From: Anarhynchus alexandrinus
Taxonomy: Eukaryota; Chordata; Aves; Charadriiformes; Charadriidae
DNA length: 64,000 nt
Reading direction: 5' to 3'
NCBI GenBank assembly: GCA_008711295.1
Contig: VUYV01000015.1
Location: 7,437,178-7,501,177 of the forward strand
Position numbers and translations under genes: made by a program. Positions within the stretch are counted from its first letter, which is position 1, and each line of letters begins with the position of its first letter. The notes beneath the pieces were generated by a model, which was given only the letters and a program-made list of their open reading frames with translations, was not told the origin of the DNA and searched no databases. Of this stretch, positions 11,431-22,500 are shown in pieces.

Positions 11431-12502
11431 CCAAAGTACCCCTTGCATTCTGGAGATCCGAAACTTGTTACCAAACCTAAATGAAAAGCAAAGGGGTATG
11501 TCTCAGACGTCTGTTATTGTGACATTTTAAAAATGAACCCAAAAGTCCAGGAACCATTTTTATTAGTATTGTTCAGGAAACTATGTTTCCATCACTATAT
11601 TTCCTGAATGATGAAAATTTAAACATGGAAAATGGCAGAAATTTTTAAGGAGAATATTGGTAATTTGTGATACGAGTGTCTCTGATGTTTTTAACAAGCT
11701 TTATGCATCATAGCTAGAGGCCTTTATTGGGATCACTGTCTTGTACTATCTAAAGTAATAAAAAAGCCTGGGCCAGGAGATATATTCCATGTTTCTGCTC
11801 TCTTTAATCTACACATGGTGCTTGTGAAATGATACCAGCTGAATGGACATCTTATCTGCTGAAAAGCTGAATAAAGTGTTGTCCTAGGTTTACTCAAATG
11901 AGCAAATTTCCCCTTTTTTCCATATTTGAACAAAAATAAAATTTCTGTTTTGGCTTTGCATCTCTTCATACTCTTCTGAAATGAAAAGGAGGCAGTTGAA
12001 ATGAAAACTAAAAAAAAAAAATAAAAATTGAAGCCTTCTAACTCCACTTGAAAAATGAAAGATGCTGGGTTTTTTTTTCCTGAAATTTTGGGCTAGGTCT
12101 TTCTTGTGTCTGAAACACTCACTCTAATTCACCATGAGTGTGCCAATATTATTGGTTGCCTTCCAGTGGTGCTGTTTTAGTAGTAGACCTTAAAAGAAAC
12201 TCTGTTCCACCTGGGACCCAAATCTGTCCCATCTCACGTCCATTTAATATCTCCTGCCCACCCTTATTTCATGTGTCCTCACTTGTTTACACGCAGCCCA
12301 AGCCTCTCAGTGGCAGAAGGTGATGGCCCTTCACCAACCATCCTCATGGTGGCACTTCTGGCAAGGCCAAGAGTTGGTCCCCTACTTTGGGACATCCCTG
12401 TATCACAGCACTCTAATAGATTTAGAAACACAGTTCCTTTTAGCCTGTACTAGGATTTAAGCCTTAAATCACTTTTTCCTGAAAGGACTTTAGGATAAAA
12501 CT
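11431..12502. other. Non-coding sequence, no gene seen
   Basis: This is AT-rich unique sequence. The minus-strand frame at 11733-12047 is phenylalanine/lysine rich and crosses an A run; it has no family resemblance and is taken as chance. Confidence 0.55.
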
Positions 12503-13130
12503 GTGAACCTCATGAAGTTCATCAAAACCAAGTGCAAGGTCCTGCACCTGGGTCAGGGCAATCCCTGCATGGCCAGCAGGGCAAGGGAGGGGATTGTGCC
12601 CCTCTGCTGCACTCTGGGGAGACCCCCCTGCAGTGCTGCCTCCAGCTCGGGGGCCACCAACAGCAGAAGGACACGGAGCTGTTGGAGCAGGGCCAGAGGA
12701 GGCCACGGAGATGCTCTGAGGGCTGGAGCCCCTCTGCTGGGAGGACAGGCTGGGAGAGTTGGGGGTGTTCAGCCTGGAGAAGGGTCTGAAGTCTTCCAGT
12801 ACCTAAAGGGGGCCTACAGGAAAGCTGTGGAGCGACTTCTTATCAGGGAGGGGAGTGATAGGATGAGGGGTAACAGTTTTAAACTGGAAGAGGGGAGATT
12901 TAGATTAGATATTAAGAATAAATTCTTTACTCTGTGTGTGGTGAGGCACTGGCCCAGGTTGCCCAGAGAAGCTGTGGCTGCCCCATCCCTGGAGGTGTTC
13001 AAGGCCAGGTTGGACGGGGCTTGGAGCAACCTGGTCTGGTGGGAGGTGTCCCTGCCCATGGCAGGGGGGTTGGAACTGGATGATCTTCAATGTCCCTTCC
13101 AACCTAAACCGTTCTATGATTTTATGACTT
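12503..13130 (+). mobile_element. CR1 LINE with internal deletions (subfamily B)
   Basis: It starts further upstream in the element than the 6411 copy, with CATGAAGTTCATCAAAACCA and AAGTGCAAGGTCCTGCACCTGG. At about 12565 it jumps from CAATCCC straight to TGCATGGCCAGCAGG. That omits roughly 150 bp which the 6411 copy keeps. A second deletion of about 25 bp lies near 12782, where the GGGGAGACCTTATTGCAGC block is missing. The C-terminal frame [15 protein letters not shown] is intact, and the copy ends with CTAAACCGTTCTATGATTTTATG. It is a dead copy. Confidence 0.95.
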
Positions 13131-14848
13131 ATGAGCACCTTCACTGAACATTGCAAAACTTGAGAGATTTTCACTTTCAGAAGTCACATAGGTGCTTATG
13201 GGCTTGTCTTATGGAAAATGAATGGCATGTAAATCCCAACAGTATCACTTGTCTTCAAGGACAAGGCTTGGGTCAGGCCTTGCAATTCTAAGCAAAGTGA
13301 TGCCCAAATACCTTAGCCTGTCAGAAAAACCCCACCTTGTATTCTCATCTATGTAGCTATAAATACTCATTTCCCATTTTAATCTCTGTCCTGAGGATGA
13401 GCAGGCATAAGGCATATAATTTCAATTAATCTGAGATCCGCCAGTATAAGAAGCTATAAAAGAGCTTATTATTATTTATTTCTCCAGGCATTTTATTCCT
13501 ATACCATTAGAAATATATAGCTAAATGTACCTCCTATGTCAATGGTAGCACTGTTTGAAATAGCAAACATTAAAAACCCATAGGAGAGGTTATTGTGTTA
13601 ACATCTGATGGAGGTCTCAGTAAAATGCTCGGGTAGTGTTTCATCTGGATGCTGGAAAGAAGTGTACAGACACATGGCAATACAGACTGTCATCCATAAA
13701 GTGAGGCATAGTTGGGTTTTTAAGATGACCAACAACTCTGTCCGTTGATGTATTCAGCACCAATTGTGCTGGTCATCTCACCAGATCCAGTGTGACATGA
13801 AGATACTCTACCTGTCTGTGGTATCTGCTGGAGGGGATGGAAAAATGTCAAAAGTGCTACCTTTTTTTTTTTTTTTTGAAACTTTTGAACACTGCCGTAG
13901 GTTAATTTGAAGTTTTCTAGTTTGTGTTGGCAAGGGTCCTTAAGATTTTGCAGAAAATTAGGAAAGTGAAAGGGGAGGAAAAATGCGTACAAGGGTGAGC
14001 AGATGCCTGCAGCTTTCCCCTTGCAACTGTTGATCAAAGAATGGATGGTGTCTAATAGGATAATTCTTGCTCTTTTTTATCCTTGATCTCCATTATTGTG
14101 TGCCATAGGTACCCAACTCAGCACCCGGTTGGCACTTACAGAAGGTCCCCTATATGATTACCTATACATGTACACAATACACAATACATATACCGTATTA
14201 TCCTCATGCTTGCGCTTACACGTGCTTTGAATACAGGCTTGCTCAGGTGGGCTGGGTTAAAGATTTAATGTAGGAAGGGTTTCATCCCTGTTTGAATTGA
14301 AAGTGTGTGTTATGAATGATACAAAGCTACAAATGATATATACTGCTAATTGTTTGATGTCGTCCCATGCTTCCCCGGACTTGTACGCTTTGTATGTTCT
14401 GGCTTTTCTGTTCACTTGGTTGTCTTCTACATGTGAGAAACCATATGTTGCATTATTAGTTGGTGCTAAAGCTTTGCGAGTGCTCAACAGGGGACTAAAA
14501 AATGAGAGGGAGATTTCCACAGTGTGCTACGGAGGGTAGAGAAATTACATCCGCCCCGGAACATGACTAGGGAGCAGGAGGGCCCTTGGTGGAGGCATGC
14601 ATGCTTCCCTCTGGGCATGTATTTGTGACCACACTTTGAGACAGGACTCGGGGCAAAGCTTTTGGTCCAACCCAGCAACGCCCGTTCTTGTGCTTTTACC
14701 AGTGCACCAGGCCAGCATTTACCCCTTCATGCTGCTAAGCTCAGAGCACAGGGGCTGATACAGCAATTTGGGATTGTCCACTGAAACCTCACCTCTTGAG
14801 AGAGCCTGGCCAAGCCTGGGCTTCAAAAGCCTGTGCAGTGGTGGGAGT
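13131..14848. other. Non-coding sequence, no gene seen
   Basis: No exon or RNA gene is recognised. A T run lies at 13862-13877, and a short CACAATACACAATACATAT stretch near 14173. The AT-rich part at about 13360-13580 resembles conserved sequence but has too few motifs to call. Confidence 0.55.
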
Positions 14849-15491
14849 TATCCATGACCCACCAATGTGCCCTTGTCGCCAAAAAGGCCAATGGAATCCT
14901 GGGCTGCATAGGGAAGAGTGTGTCCAGTAGGTCGAGGGAGGTCATTCTCCCCCTCTACTCGGCACTGGTGAGGCCACAACTGGAATACTGTGTCCAGGTC
15001 TGGCCTCCCCAGTTCAAGAGGGACAGGGAACTGCTGGAGACAGTCCAGCGAAGGGCAACCAAGATGATTGAGGGATCGGAGCATCTCCCTTATGAGGAAA
15101 GGCTGAGAGAGCTGGGACTCTTTATCCTGGAGAAGAGAAGGCTGAGGGGAGACCTTATTACTGCTTACAAATATCTAAAGGGTGGGTTGAAGGAGGATGG
15201 AGCCAGACTCTTTTCAGTGGTTCTCAGTGACAGGACGAGGGGCAATGGGCACAAGCTGGAACATGGGAGGTTCTGTTCAAATGTACGGAAAAACTTCTTT
15301 ACAGTTAGGGTGCCAGAGCAGTGGCACAGGCTGCCCGGGGAGGTTATGGAGTCCCCTTCTTTGGAGACTTTCAAGACCCGCCTGGATGCAGTCCTGAGTA
15401 ATGTGCTCTAGGCAATCCTGCTTTGGCAGGGGAGTTGGACTAGGTGATCTCTAGAGGTCCCTTCCAACTCTGAAAATTCTGTGATTCCGTG
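14849..15491 (+). mobile_element. CR1 LINE, third subfamily (C), open ORF2 C-terminus
   Basis: This copy belongs to a clearly different CR1 subfamily. Its ORF2 C-terminus (about 187 codons up to the stop at 15409-15411) has no internal stop or frameshift. Blocks include [64 protein letters not shown] and [22 protein letters not shown]. The 3' UTR reads GGGGAGTTGGACTAGGTGATC and ends AATTCTGTGATTCCGTGA, a diverged form of the ATTCTATGA tail. The 5' end is truncated. The open frame suggests limited decay or a good template; with no 5' half it is not autonomous. Confidence 0.95.
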
Positions 15492-17439
15492 AGTGCACTG
15501 AGGGAGCCCTGGTGCACGTCCAGGGGTGGCAGCTCTTCCTTAGCCCCTTGCTGCCAGGAGAACCACTAGCAGGTCCCCACTGCACCTTGCTGTGCCCGTT
15601 GCTGGGATTGCTGCGACTGTGGAGGCACAGCCACATGGTGATTGCATGGTCCCTCAATGCTAGAGCCACAATGCTTAAAAACACTGGGGTGCCCAGGCTA
15701 CCTAACCAAAATCAGCTGGCTAAGGCATGGCCATGTTTCTCCTGCAGAGCCAAATGGTGGAGAAGATCCACCTGAAAGAGCTGCTGAACCGTAAGCAGGG
15801 TTCCCAGAGACCTGGCGTGGCCCCCAGATATGGGACACTGGAGGAGGGAGGAAGCCCCTGGGTGCAGGGAGGTCAGGGAGCTCCTTGGGGAGTGGAAGGG
15901 AGGCACAAACAAGCCGTGGTGAGCGTGGCCATCACCAGCACCCAGCACTGTACAAGAGCGACAGCCTGTTTCTATGCTTTGCTCCTGGAGACTCACTGCG
16001 TGGATATTACAGTAGCTGCTGCCATCCCTCATCATCCCCCCTCCCCTCCCCCTCCCCCCTCTTTTTAATGATTAAAAGATTGCAGTTGGTAAAGGCACAA
16101 TAGGAAAAAAAAAATTAATAGAGGCTCCTTCCTCCCCTCCTGAGCAGGGCAACAGCACAGAGGCATCTGTGTGTGTGTTTAATGGGTTCAATTTCCTTTC
16201 CCTGCCATGGTTTGGTGGCCGACAAGGGAATGCAGCAAGATGGTGGTTACTGCTGCTGTACCGAACGGGACCCCACGAACGTTCACCTGGGGATAACACC
16301 AGCAGTGCCCAGGCTTCTGTCTCTCCAGCATCGGTGCACGTGGCCAAGGGCAAGTGTCTCTTTGGGAGGGCTCTCCCCCTTTTCCTCTCCTCTCCCCCTC
16401 GCTCCCTCCAACGTAGCGGCACTGGCACAAAGGACGCTGGCGAACTGGATGTGCTGGAAAAGCAGAGCTCCTGGAACACCCCTTGGAGCGCCATAAACGT
16501 GTGCTGAAGGAAATAAATTGAATGCTGTGTATCGAAGGAAATAACAATAACAATAATAACGCGCATCCCTAGCAACTAGGGAGGGAAAAGATCTATGTGG
16601 TTCTTTCATCTCTTCTCTGCCAAGGAATGATTATTCTCTTCTCCAGTTAATCCCACAGTCGTCAGGCAGAGACTTTGAAGAGGGGAGGTGTTTTTCCGAG
16701 GGCAGGTAGCTGCTAACATCACAAGAAGAGGCACGACCCTTTCACACGTTTCAGCAGAGATCCTGGAGGTCTCACAGCGGTGCCCATCGTTAGAGCCACC
16801 AGTCCTGATCCACAGTGACCACGAGGACCAGGAGGGAGGACATGGAGCTCACCCAGGGCACATGGGCAGCACAGCCGATATGCTGCAAGGTTGGAGTGGC
16901 TCTGCTGGCATGGACCAAAATCTTGTGCTGGGTCTCTGCTTGGGGTGCTTTTAAGGCCAACAAGATGGTTTTTCATAAATGAACTTCAGATCCCACGTGC
17001 ATGCAGATTTTTGCTCATTGATTGAGCTGCTGTCCTCAAATGCATTCTCTGATACAGCCATCCAGCTAACACTGGGCTGTGAAAAACCAAATGATTTCCC
17101 CAGCATCTAGGCAGGGAAGGGCATTCAGCTGCACTCCGTTGTCGGCTCAGTCCCTTGCACAATGCCTTCTTCATACAAGACCCCAGACAAGCCCTGAGCT
17201 GAGATGTTCTCCCACATTTGGGAGCTGATGAGCTCCTTCCACTCCTGGGGGAGGAGGCTTGGAGGAAACCGACGGCCACTGCCAGCACAGGAGACTGTGG
17301 GACCTGCTTGGAAGAGCTGTGCAGATTTGGGATAGGATCTGATCTAAAGGATGGTCTTCAAGCTGTGGCTCATGGGATATAACCAAGGAGCGGGAGGTGC
17401 CTGGCTAAACAAGCGCCTATGACTTGGTTGGACTAAATC
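15492..17439. other. Non-coding sequence, moderately GC-rich, no gene seen
   Basis: The region has a C/T tract at 16035-16066 and a pyrimidine-rich stretch at 16370-16410. Several frames of 100-167 codons overlap here on both strands (for example 16072-16575 minus and 16169-16507 plus). They reflect few stop codons in GC-rich sequence; none has a recognisable domain. Confidence 0.55.
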
Positions 17440-17625
17440 CAGCTCTTCCCTTGAAACCCCTACAGCTGTTTTGCCTCTCTGCACCTTCATTCCCCATTTA
17501 TAAAGAGCTGATGAGAATATGCCTCTGCTCTATCACACCGAGGCTTCATTCATTAATACTTACAAAAGGTTTTGAGATCCTCAGATGGCCAGTGCAAGAG
17601 AAGTAATTATTTATTAACAGCCTCC
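17440..17625 (+). mobile_element. MIR-type SINE relic
   Basis: The order of motifs matches the core and 3' half of MIR-type SINEs: TTTTGCCTCTCTGCACCTTC, then CCCCATTTATAAAGAGCTGATGAG, then CACACCGAGGCTTCATT, then AAGGTTTTGAGATCCTCAGATGG and GTGCAAG, ending in ATTATTTATTA. The GAGATCCTCAGATG tail is the form I associate with reptile and bird MIR copies. It is tRNA-derived and LINE-dependent in origin, and long inactive. It lies just upstream of the CpG island. Confidence 0.72.
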
Positions 17626-17924
17626 GTGAAGGTGTGGGCAGCCATATTACATCTCTCCTGGGTATTTAATTTAGGTACTGAGCATTTATTGTGGGTCTGA
17701 GAAAGTAATTGCTGATCTGGGCTGCTGGAGGTGGTAAGGTTTTTTTTTCTTCTTCTTCTTTTTTTTTTTTTTCTTTTTTCTTTTTAATACCTGAATGAAA
17801 TGCCTATAAATGCAGATAATATTTCTTACGATGGAGAGAAAGAGTTGACACCTAGGGACTATACCAACAGTCCTTGAGACCTCAGCTGAGGCTGGGATGT
17901 GCCTGTGCTAAATTCCCTATCGGA
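17626..17924. other. Spacer with T-rich tract
   Basis: About 300 bp lie between the MIR relic and the CpG island. A T/C-rich tract occupies 17739-17786. No gene is seen. Confidence 0.55.
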
Positions 17925-18245
17925 AGGTGCTCGGGGATGGTTGGTGTGATGGCGGCAGGGGCAGGGTGCTGCTCTCCCCCTCGGCATCCCTCGGCTGCCG
18001 GGGATGGTTTGCTCTCGGCCAACCTGGCGATGGCCAACCTGGCGATGGCCAACCAAGCGCAGCCAACGTCCCTCTCCCGCCTTTCTCCCGGGCTGATGGT
18101 CCGGCTTCCCCTGCCATCCCTCCCGGGGCGGACACCCCCCTCCCCAAAACCACCCCGTCCCCTCCGCAGGTGTGCGGGGCCGCGGCTCGCCTCGCCCCCG
18201 TCGCGCTCGCCGGGGAGACGCGGCGTAACGCCGGGCCTTTGCCAT
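17925..18245. promoter_or_regulatory. CpG island
   Basis: I count about 33 CpG dinucleotides in roughly 320 bp, densest at 18121-18240 (GGGGCCGCGGCTCGCC, GTCGCGCTCGCCGGGG, GACGCGGCGTAACGCCGGGC). The sequence around it is AT-rich. It contains a 15-bp tandem repeat (18017-18050, unit GGCCAACCTGGCGAT). Overlapping frames of about 120 codons on both strands are the expected result of few stop codons in such sequence and have low-complexity, arginine/proline-rich translations. In vertebrates, islands of this strength usually mark promoters or Polycomb-bound developmental loci; a promoter of a gene or lncRNA reading in either direction is possible. Confidence 0.55.
18017..18056. repeat. 15-bp tandem repeat in CpG island
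   Basis: Two full copies of GGCCAACCTGGCGAT are followed by a partial third copy, GGCCAACC. It is a short local duplication, perfect over the full copies. Confidence 0.8.
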
Positions 18246-18660
18246 TAAGCGTCTTCCGTCTCCTTTTCTTTTGTTAAAGCCAAATGGAACAATGTAATTA
18301 GCTTGTTACAATTAAAGTGACTCGACTGGATAAATTGTAATCACCCAGACTGAAGTTAGGCATCCCTGCAGGTCCCGGCCAGAGCAGCTGAGCTGCCTCA
18401 TTTGCATAATTAAAATATACAAATGATAATGGATTTTGTACTCAATTTCCAGCGGCTGTAAATTCGAGAAACTATGAAATTAGAATAACTGAGATGGAGC
18501 CCGCCTTGAGGTAATGAGGATGACAAGTTTTGACAGTAGGGGTGTTTATAACACTAGTTTCTCGCTGCAAAATAAATAAGTACAAAAAAGATTAGACAGT
18601 GATATTAGTTAATAGTTCCACGGGCAGTGGGGAAAGGAGATAGACTGGTGATTACCTCTG
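18246..18660. promoter_or_regulatory. Strong candidate conserved enhancer beside CpG island
   Basis: Directly adjoining the island is about 400 bp rich in developmental factor sites. It has a SOX-type AACAATG at 18288-18294 next to GTAATTAGC, and ACAATTAAAGTG and AATTGTAATCAC. A palindromic E-box (GCAGCTGAGCTGC) lies at 18384-18396, followed by a perfect POU octamer ATTTGCAT at 18400-18407 running into AATTAAAATA, then ACAAATGATAATGG. No simple repeat or open frame is present. SOX plus octamer plus TAAT grouping is known from neural and developmental enhancers; the activity here is inference. Confidence 0.5.
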
Positions 18661-19504
18661 CAAATTTACGCTGCCTTTTTGACAAGCTCTCTCCTAACCT
18701 TAGGGGACACCTTTCGCCTGATTATGAGAAATTGAGAATGAATTAAATGCATAAAAAGGGTTGTCACAGATAGACAAACTAAAGGAAAAGAAATGAAATT
18801 AGTCTTGCCATTTTTGCTTGCCGTGGGAGGAGGGGGGAGAGGGAAGGGGAAAAGGCTGGGAGAGATGTTTCAACACTCCCACAAGGAGGAAATGAAGAAA
18901 TCGTGTGGTCCTGAATCGAGGCTGACTTTGCAAAAAAATAGGAAGTCCTCAGGATCCCAGGTGAAAATAGGAGAAAAAAATTTTCGGGTAGATAATGCCT
19001 TGGCCAGGTCAGATCCAGGTTCTGTCTGGGACCGAATTGTGCTTTTCCATGAATGTATTGTGGTTTTTTTTTTTTTAAAATTTATCAGCAAATATTTTCT
19101 GCTTCCATTTTTAAGCTTCTAGATCTCCTGAGAACCCCTCAGAAATGGAAATCTGGGCCGAGTTGGGGGTGGGCAGGTCGTCTGCCATCTCTTTGACTTC
19201 TCTTTGCACACACCTCCAAAATCACAGCTGTTTTACGAATATACACACAAACGTAAGCTTGTTCACGAATATTTTGCAAAGCCAAGCTAAAACCAGGCAT
19301 TTCCATTCCTGTCAACTTTTCCCCTTGTCCAAAAGAATTAATTAACAATTGAATGTGGTTACTAATGATTTTTTTGTGACTTCTCTTGCTGTCAATAAGA
19401 CATTCAGGAGCATAAGGAGCACTGTACCTGGTAAGATCAAAGTGGTGAGCAGCAGGTGTCCCTGGAAGGGCATGAAACAGGTTGCCCAGAACCTGTTGCC
19501 CTGA
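18661..19504. other. Non-coding sequence, no gene seen
   Basis: A G/A-rich patch lies at 18830-18860 and a T run near 19064-19076. No exon or repeat is recognised. Confidence 0.55.
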
Positions 19505-19694
19505 ACCCTGGCCCAGGTTGCCCAGAGAAGCTGTGGCTGCCCCATCCCTGGAGGTGTTCAAGGCCAGGTTGGATGGGGCTTGGAGCAACCTGGGCTGGTG
19601 GGAGGTGTCCCTGCCCAGGGCAGGGGGGTTGGAACTAGATGGTCTTCAAGGACCCTTCCAACCCAAACCATTCTATGGTTCTACGATTTTATGA
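19505..19694 (+). mobile_element. CR1 LINE 3' fragment (subfamily B)
   Basis: About 190 bp hold only the end of ORF2 ([20 protein letters not shown]) and the 3' UTR with GGGCTTGGAGCAACCTGGGC, ending CCATTCTATGGTTCTACGATTTTATGA. It is severely 5'-truncated. The sequence just upstream contains a partial echo (AACAGGTTGCCCAGAACCTG), possibly part of the insertion scar. Confidence 0.93.
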
Positions 19695-22109
19695 AAGGGG
19701 GGAGCAGAGGGCTGGAGCCAGGACTGCTTGTGGTAGGTAGGATTTGCCTGCTTTCAGCTCCTGTGAACTGACCCTTGGATATGCTAATTTTGCTTTTTTT
19801 TTTTTTTCTCTTTTTGCTGTGATGGGAACCGCTGGTTGTCAGCTTGGATGGAAACCCCAACCTAGTAGAGGGCTGGATTTTCCTAGGCATAAAAAAAATT
19901 GGTAATTTCCTTGCTCCAGAGCGAGGACATCAAAGAAGAATTAGTTAGGAGGAGAGCTGGCGCAGTGCCGGTGCTGTTTTCCTTGGCCCTGTGCATGGAG
20001 GGGACTGCAGATGCATGGGAGGAATGAGGACCAAACCTGCCTCGCAAGTGGGTTCGGAAAGGGCGATGATGGCTCTGCTATCCATCCTCTTTCTCTAGGA
20101 TCCCTGGGAGCTGAGGGCATGGATCCTGTGCTTAAAAGCATTTAAATCCTTGATACTCCGATGATGTTCTAATGATAACATTGACAAACTGTAAAGAAGG
20201 TGGAAAAAGGTGCAGGAAGGCAAAAAAGAGGGAAAAGAGGGAGAAATGGAGAAGAGAAGGAGGAGGAGAGCTAAGAAGAGAGGGAAGAAGGGAAGGCAAA
20301 GGGGTGCCTGGAAAGCAAAGCAGAGCAGAGGTGCAGGGAGAGACGGGTTGGGGCTGGGGGGCTGCAGGGATCCAGGGGGGACCCACCACCTCCACCACCT
20401 GCAAGTAGCAGCAGGAGCCCTTTCCCACCCTGGCGAGGAATATTTTTGCAGCAACCGCATGTTCCCCTCTTCTTGCCCATAGCCATGCGTCAAAACAGTC
20501 CAGCGCTCTGTATTTATCCTTTTAAACGTCATCCGGATGAACCCTCTGCTCCACCAAAAGGTACTGCTAGTTTTCAGGCATGTTGGGTACAGCCTCCCTT
20601 CCTCTCTCCCCGCTTCTCCAAACCTCCCGTGTGTTTTCAGTTCAGGTACAGCCGTCATTTACGTTTTATAGTTTGCTTTACAGCATCTTGTTATGGCGTT
20701 ATCTGTTAAAGAATGTATTTTTAATGTGTTTTATAGCATGCTTTATAAATAAGTTATTAAAGAATGTACCTGCAGCTAGTGATCACTTAATAAATATTAA
20801 TAAAGCAATTCCAGATGAGGCCATCATTAAGAGTGTTGCAGCACACCCACGCTAGTTACCTAGAAAGAATTTCTGTGCTGGTTACCGAAAAGTTCAGGAG
20901 CGCTGCGATGGGAAGGGTTGGGAAGCAGGGGTGGGAAGGAAACAGTTTTGCAAAGTCCTTTTGGCCTTGAACTCCAGACTGAGCAATTATTTTTCATGAA
21001 ATACCAATGGCGGGTGGGGAAGGGGGGTAAAAAATGGGAGAGCAACTCTGAAGATGTGGCGGGGTTGGTGTCCATAGCAAGGGAGGAACCCAAAGGTGGC
21101 TTTGCAGGAGGGCAATGGTTAGTTTACCTCCCTGGGTTTTCCTCTCCTGCCTAAAATATTAGATTAGTCCTGAGAAATGTGGACATTTAGTCAATCCCAG
21201 TTCTGTTTCCATATGACTGAATCTGTATTTTTTGGTCTTTCCAGTTGGGATCTGGCGTGGCCGATAGAGCTGCAGCCCCAGGTTAAGTACAGTTGTTGCT
21301 CTCCAGACAAATCCATCTTGGTTCTAGCTAGAGGGGACTTAAAAGCACCCACGGGTGTGAGATCTGGTGACAGGAATGGGCCTTTTCTGTGGAAAAAGCC
21401 ACCCAATTCCAGGCAATTTATAAGGTTATTAAATGTATAACAAGCTTAATTAATTTGTAAATTTATAAACTCAGTTTGCACACAGTCTGTGGGATTGCGG
21501 GCAGCAGCTGAGTTATTCACAACACCACGGGACACTGTGCAGTGGTTGCACAAAACTTTTCTTCGTGTCTGAGACCAGAGCAGACAGGCGGGTGTTCACG
21601 TCTGGTCATGCAGGCACTGAAGGAGGAGACCAGCTGGAGGAGACCAGCCCTCCTGGGATGCCTGTGTACCCGGCGGAAAGGGAGAGATGGGGCTTTGGAT
21701 CGCTCTCCATAGCTCCCTACCCACGCTCCTGTCCTAGGTTGCCTCCTGGAGCAGCAAACCTCTGGCAAACACCTCTGCCAGGCATTAATATCTTTTTGCC
21801 ACGTGGTGCCAGAGTTAATTATGAACCATTGTGGGCATATTTGTGTCTCCATCAGCACCCGGCTCCTTTTCAAACCATGTGTGAAGTCCCTCCCACTCAA
21901 GCCTCCCTGTCCTGCTCCATGAGACTCTTTTCAGAGCTGGGTTTCCAGCAGACCGGAGATGCTCCCAAAGGGGAGAAGGCGTTTCACAGAGAAAGAGGCA
22001 GCAAAGCTGTCTTCCTCCTTCCACCTCCCCTTTTCTGCTCCCATTACGGGCCAGGTATTCTCCTCCCACAGCACGGAAAGCAAAGGACGGGTTTGAAAGG
22101 TCCCTCCTC
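19695..22109. other. Non-coding sequence, no gene seen
   Basis: It includes a purine-rich tract at about 20192-20312. Frames of 187 codons (20095-20658 minus, serine/proline/leucine rich, antisense to the purine tract) and 190 codons (21565-22137 plus, from a non-ATG start) have no recognisable domains. An AT-rich block at 20650-20860 holds two TTAAAGAATGTA copies 51 bp apart. Confidence 0.5.
20192..20312 (+). repeat. Purine-rich low-complexity tract
   Basis: About 120 bases are almost wholly A and G (GGGAAAAGAGGGAGAAATGG, GGAGGAGGAGAGC, AAGAAGAGAGGGAAG). It is irregular, not a clean microsatellite. It explains the low-complexity frames on both strands here. Confidence 0.75.
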
Positions 22110-22500
22110 TCTCTGCAGCTCCCATAATTGTCTTTGACACTGTTTATCATCTGCGATAATACAGCTGTGCCCTCTTACCTCCACCTGCCCTAATTCGTGT
22201 TATCAGTCTGGCACCGGAGAGCGGGAGGTGAGAGGTACGGAGGAGAGGTGAAGCCATTACAGAGCTGACAGGGCAGTGAGAATGGAGCGTGGTGATGGAC
22301 TAGCCATCACTTGACCTGAATGCAAACATGCATCCTATTGGATTGACCTTTCCCTGAGAGTAATGGATCTCCTCGTGCATCATTTTTGCTACATTGCTGG
22401 CCATTCCAAGGAGATAGTTTCTGGTAATTAAGATAGATCCCTCATATAATCCACCCACAGCGACAATCAATAGGCACCTCCGGAGGGATATTTCCAGATT
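22110..22500. promoter_or_regulatory. Candidate conserved non-coding element
   Basis: About 390 bp without repeats or open frames have balanced, information-rich texture. Motifs include TGTTTATCATCTGCGATAA, CACCTGCCCTAATTCG, a paired GATGGACTAGCCATCACTTG, TTCTGGTAATTAAGATAG and CGACAATCAATAGG. The regulatory call is inference from texture. Confidence 0.33.

Noticed and set aside
16072..16575. 167-codon minus frame as a gene
   Set aside because: Several overlapping frames on both strands occur in this GC-rich stretch, none with family features.
17859..18248. Overlapping frames of about 125 codons on both strands in the CpG island
   Set aside because: Low-complexity arginine/proline-rich translations on both strands are expected where stop codons are rare; no domain is seen.
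20095..20658. 187-codon minus frame as a gene
   Set aside because: It is antisense to a purine-rich tract; the Ser/Pro/Leu/Phe-rich product reflects composition.
21565..22137. 190-codon plus frame as a gene
   Set aside because: It starts at GTG, has no recognisable domain, and overlaps frames on the opposite strand.
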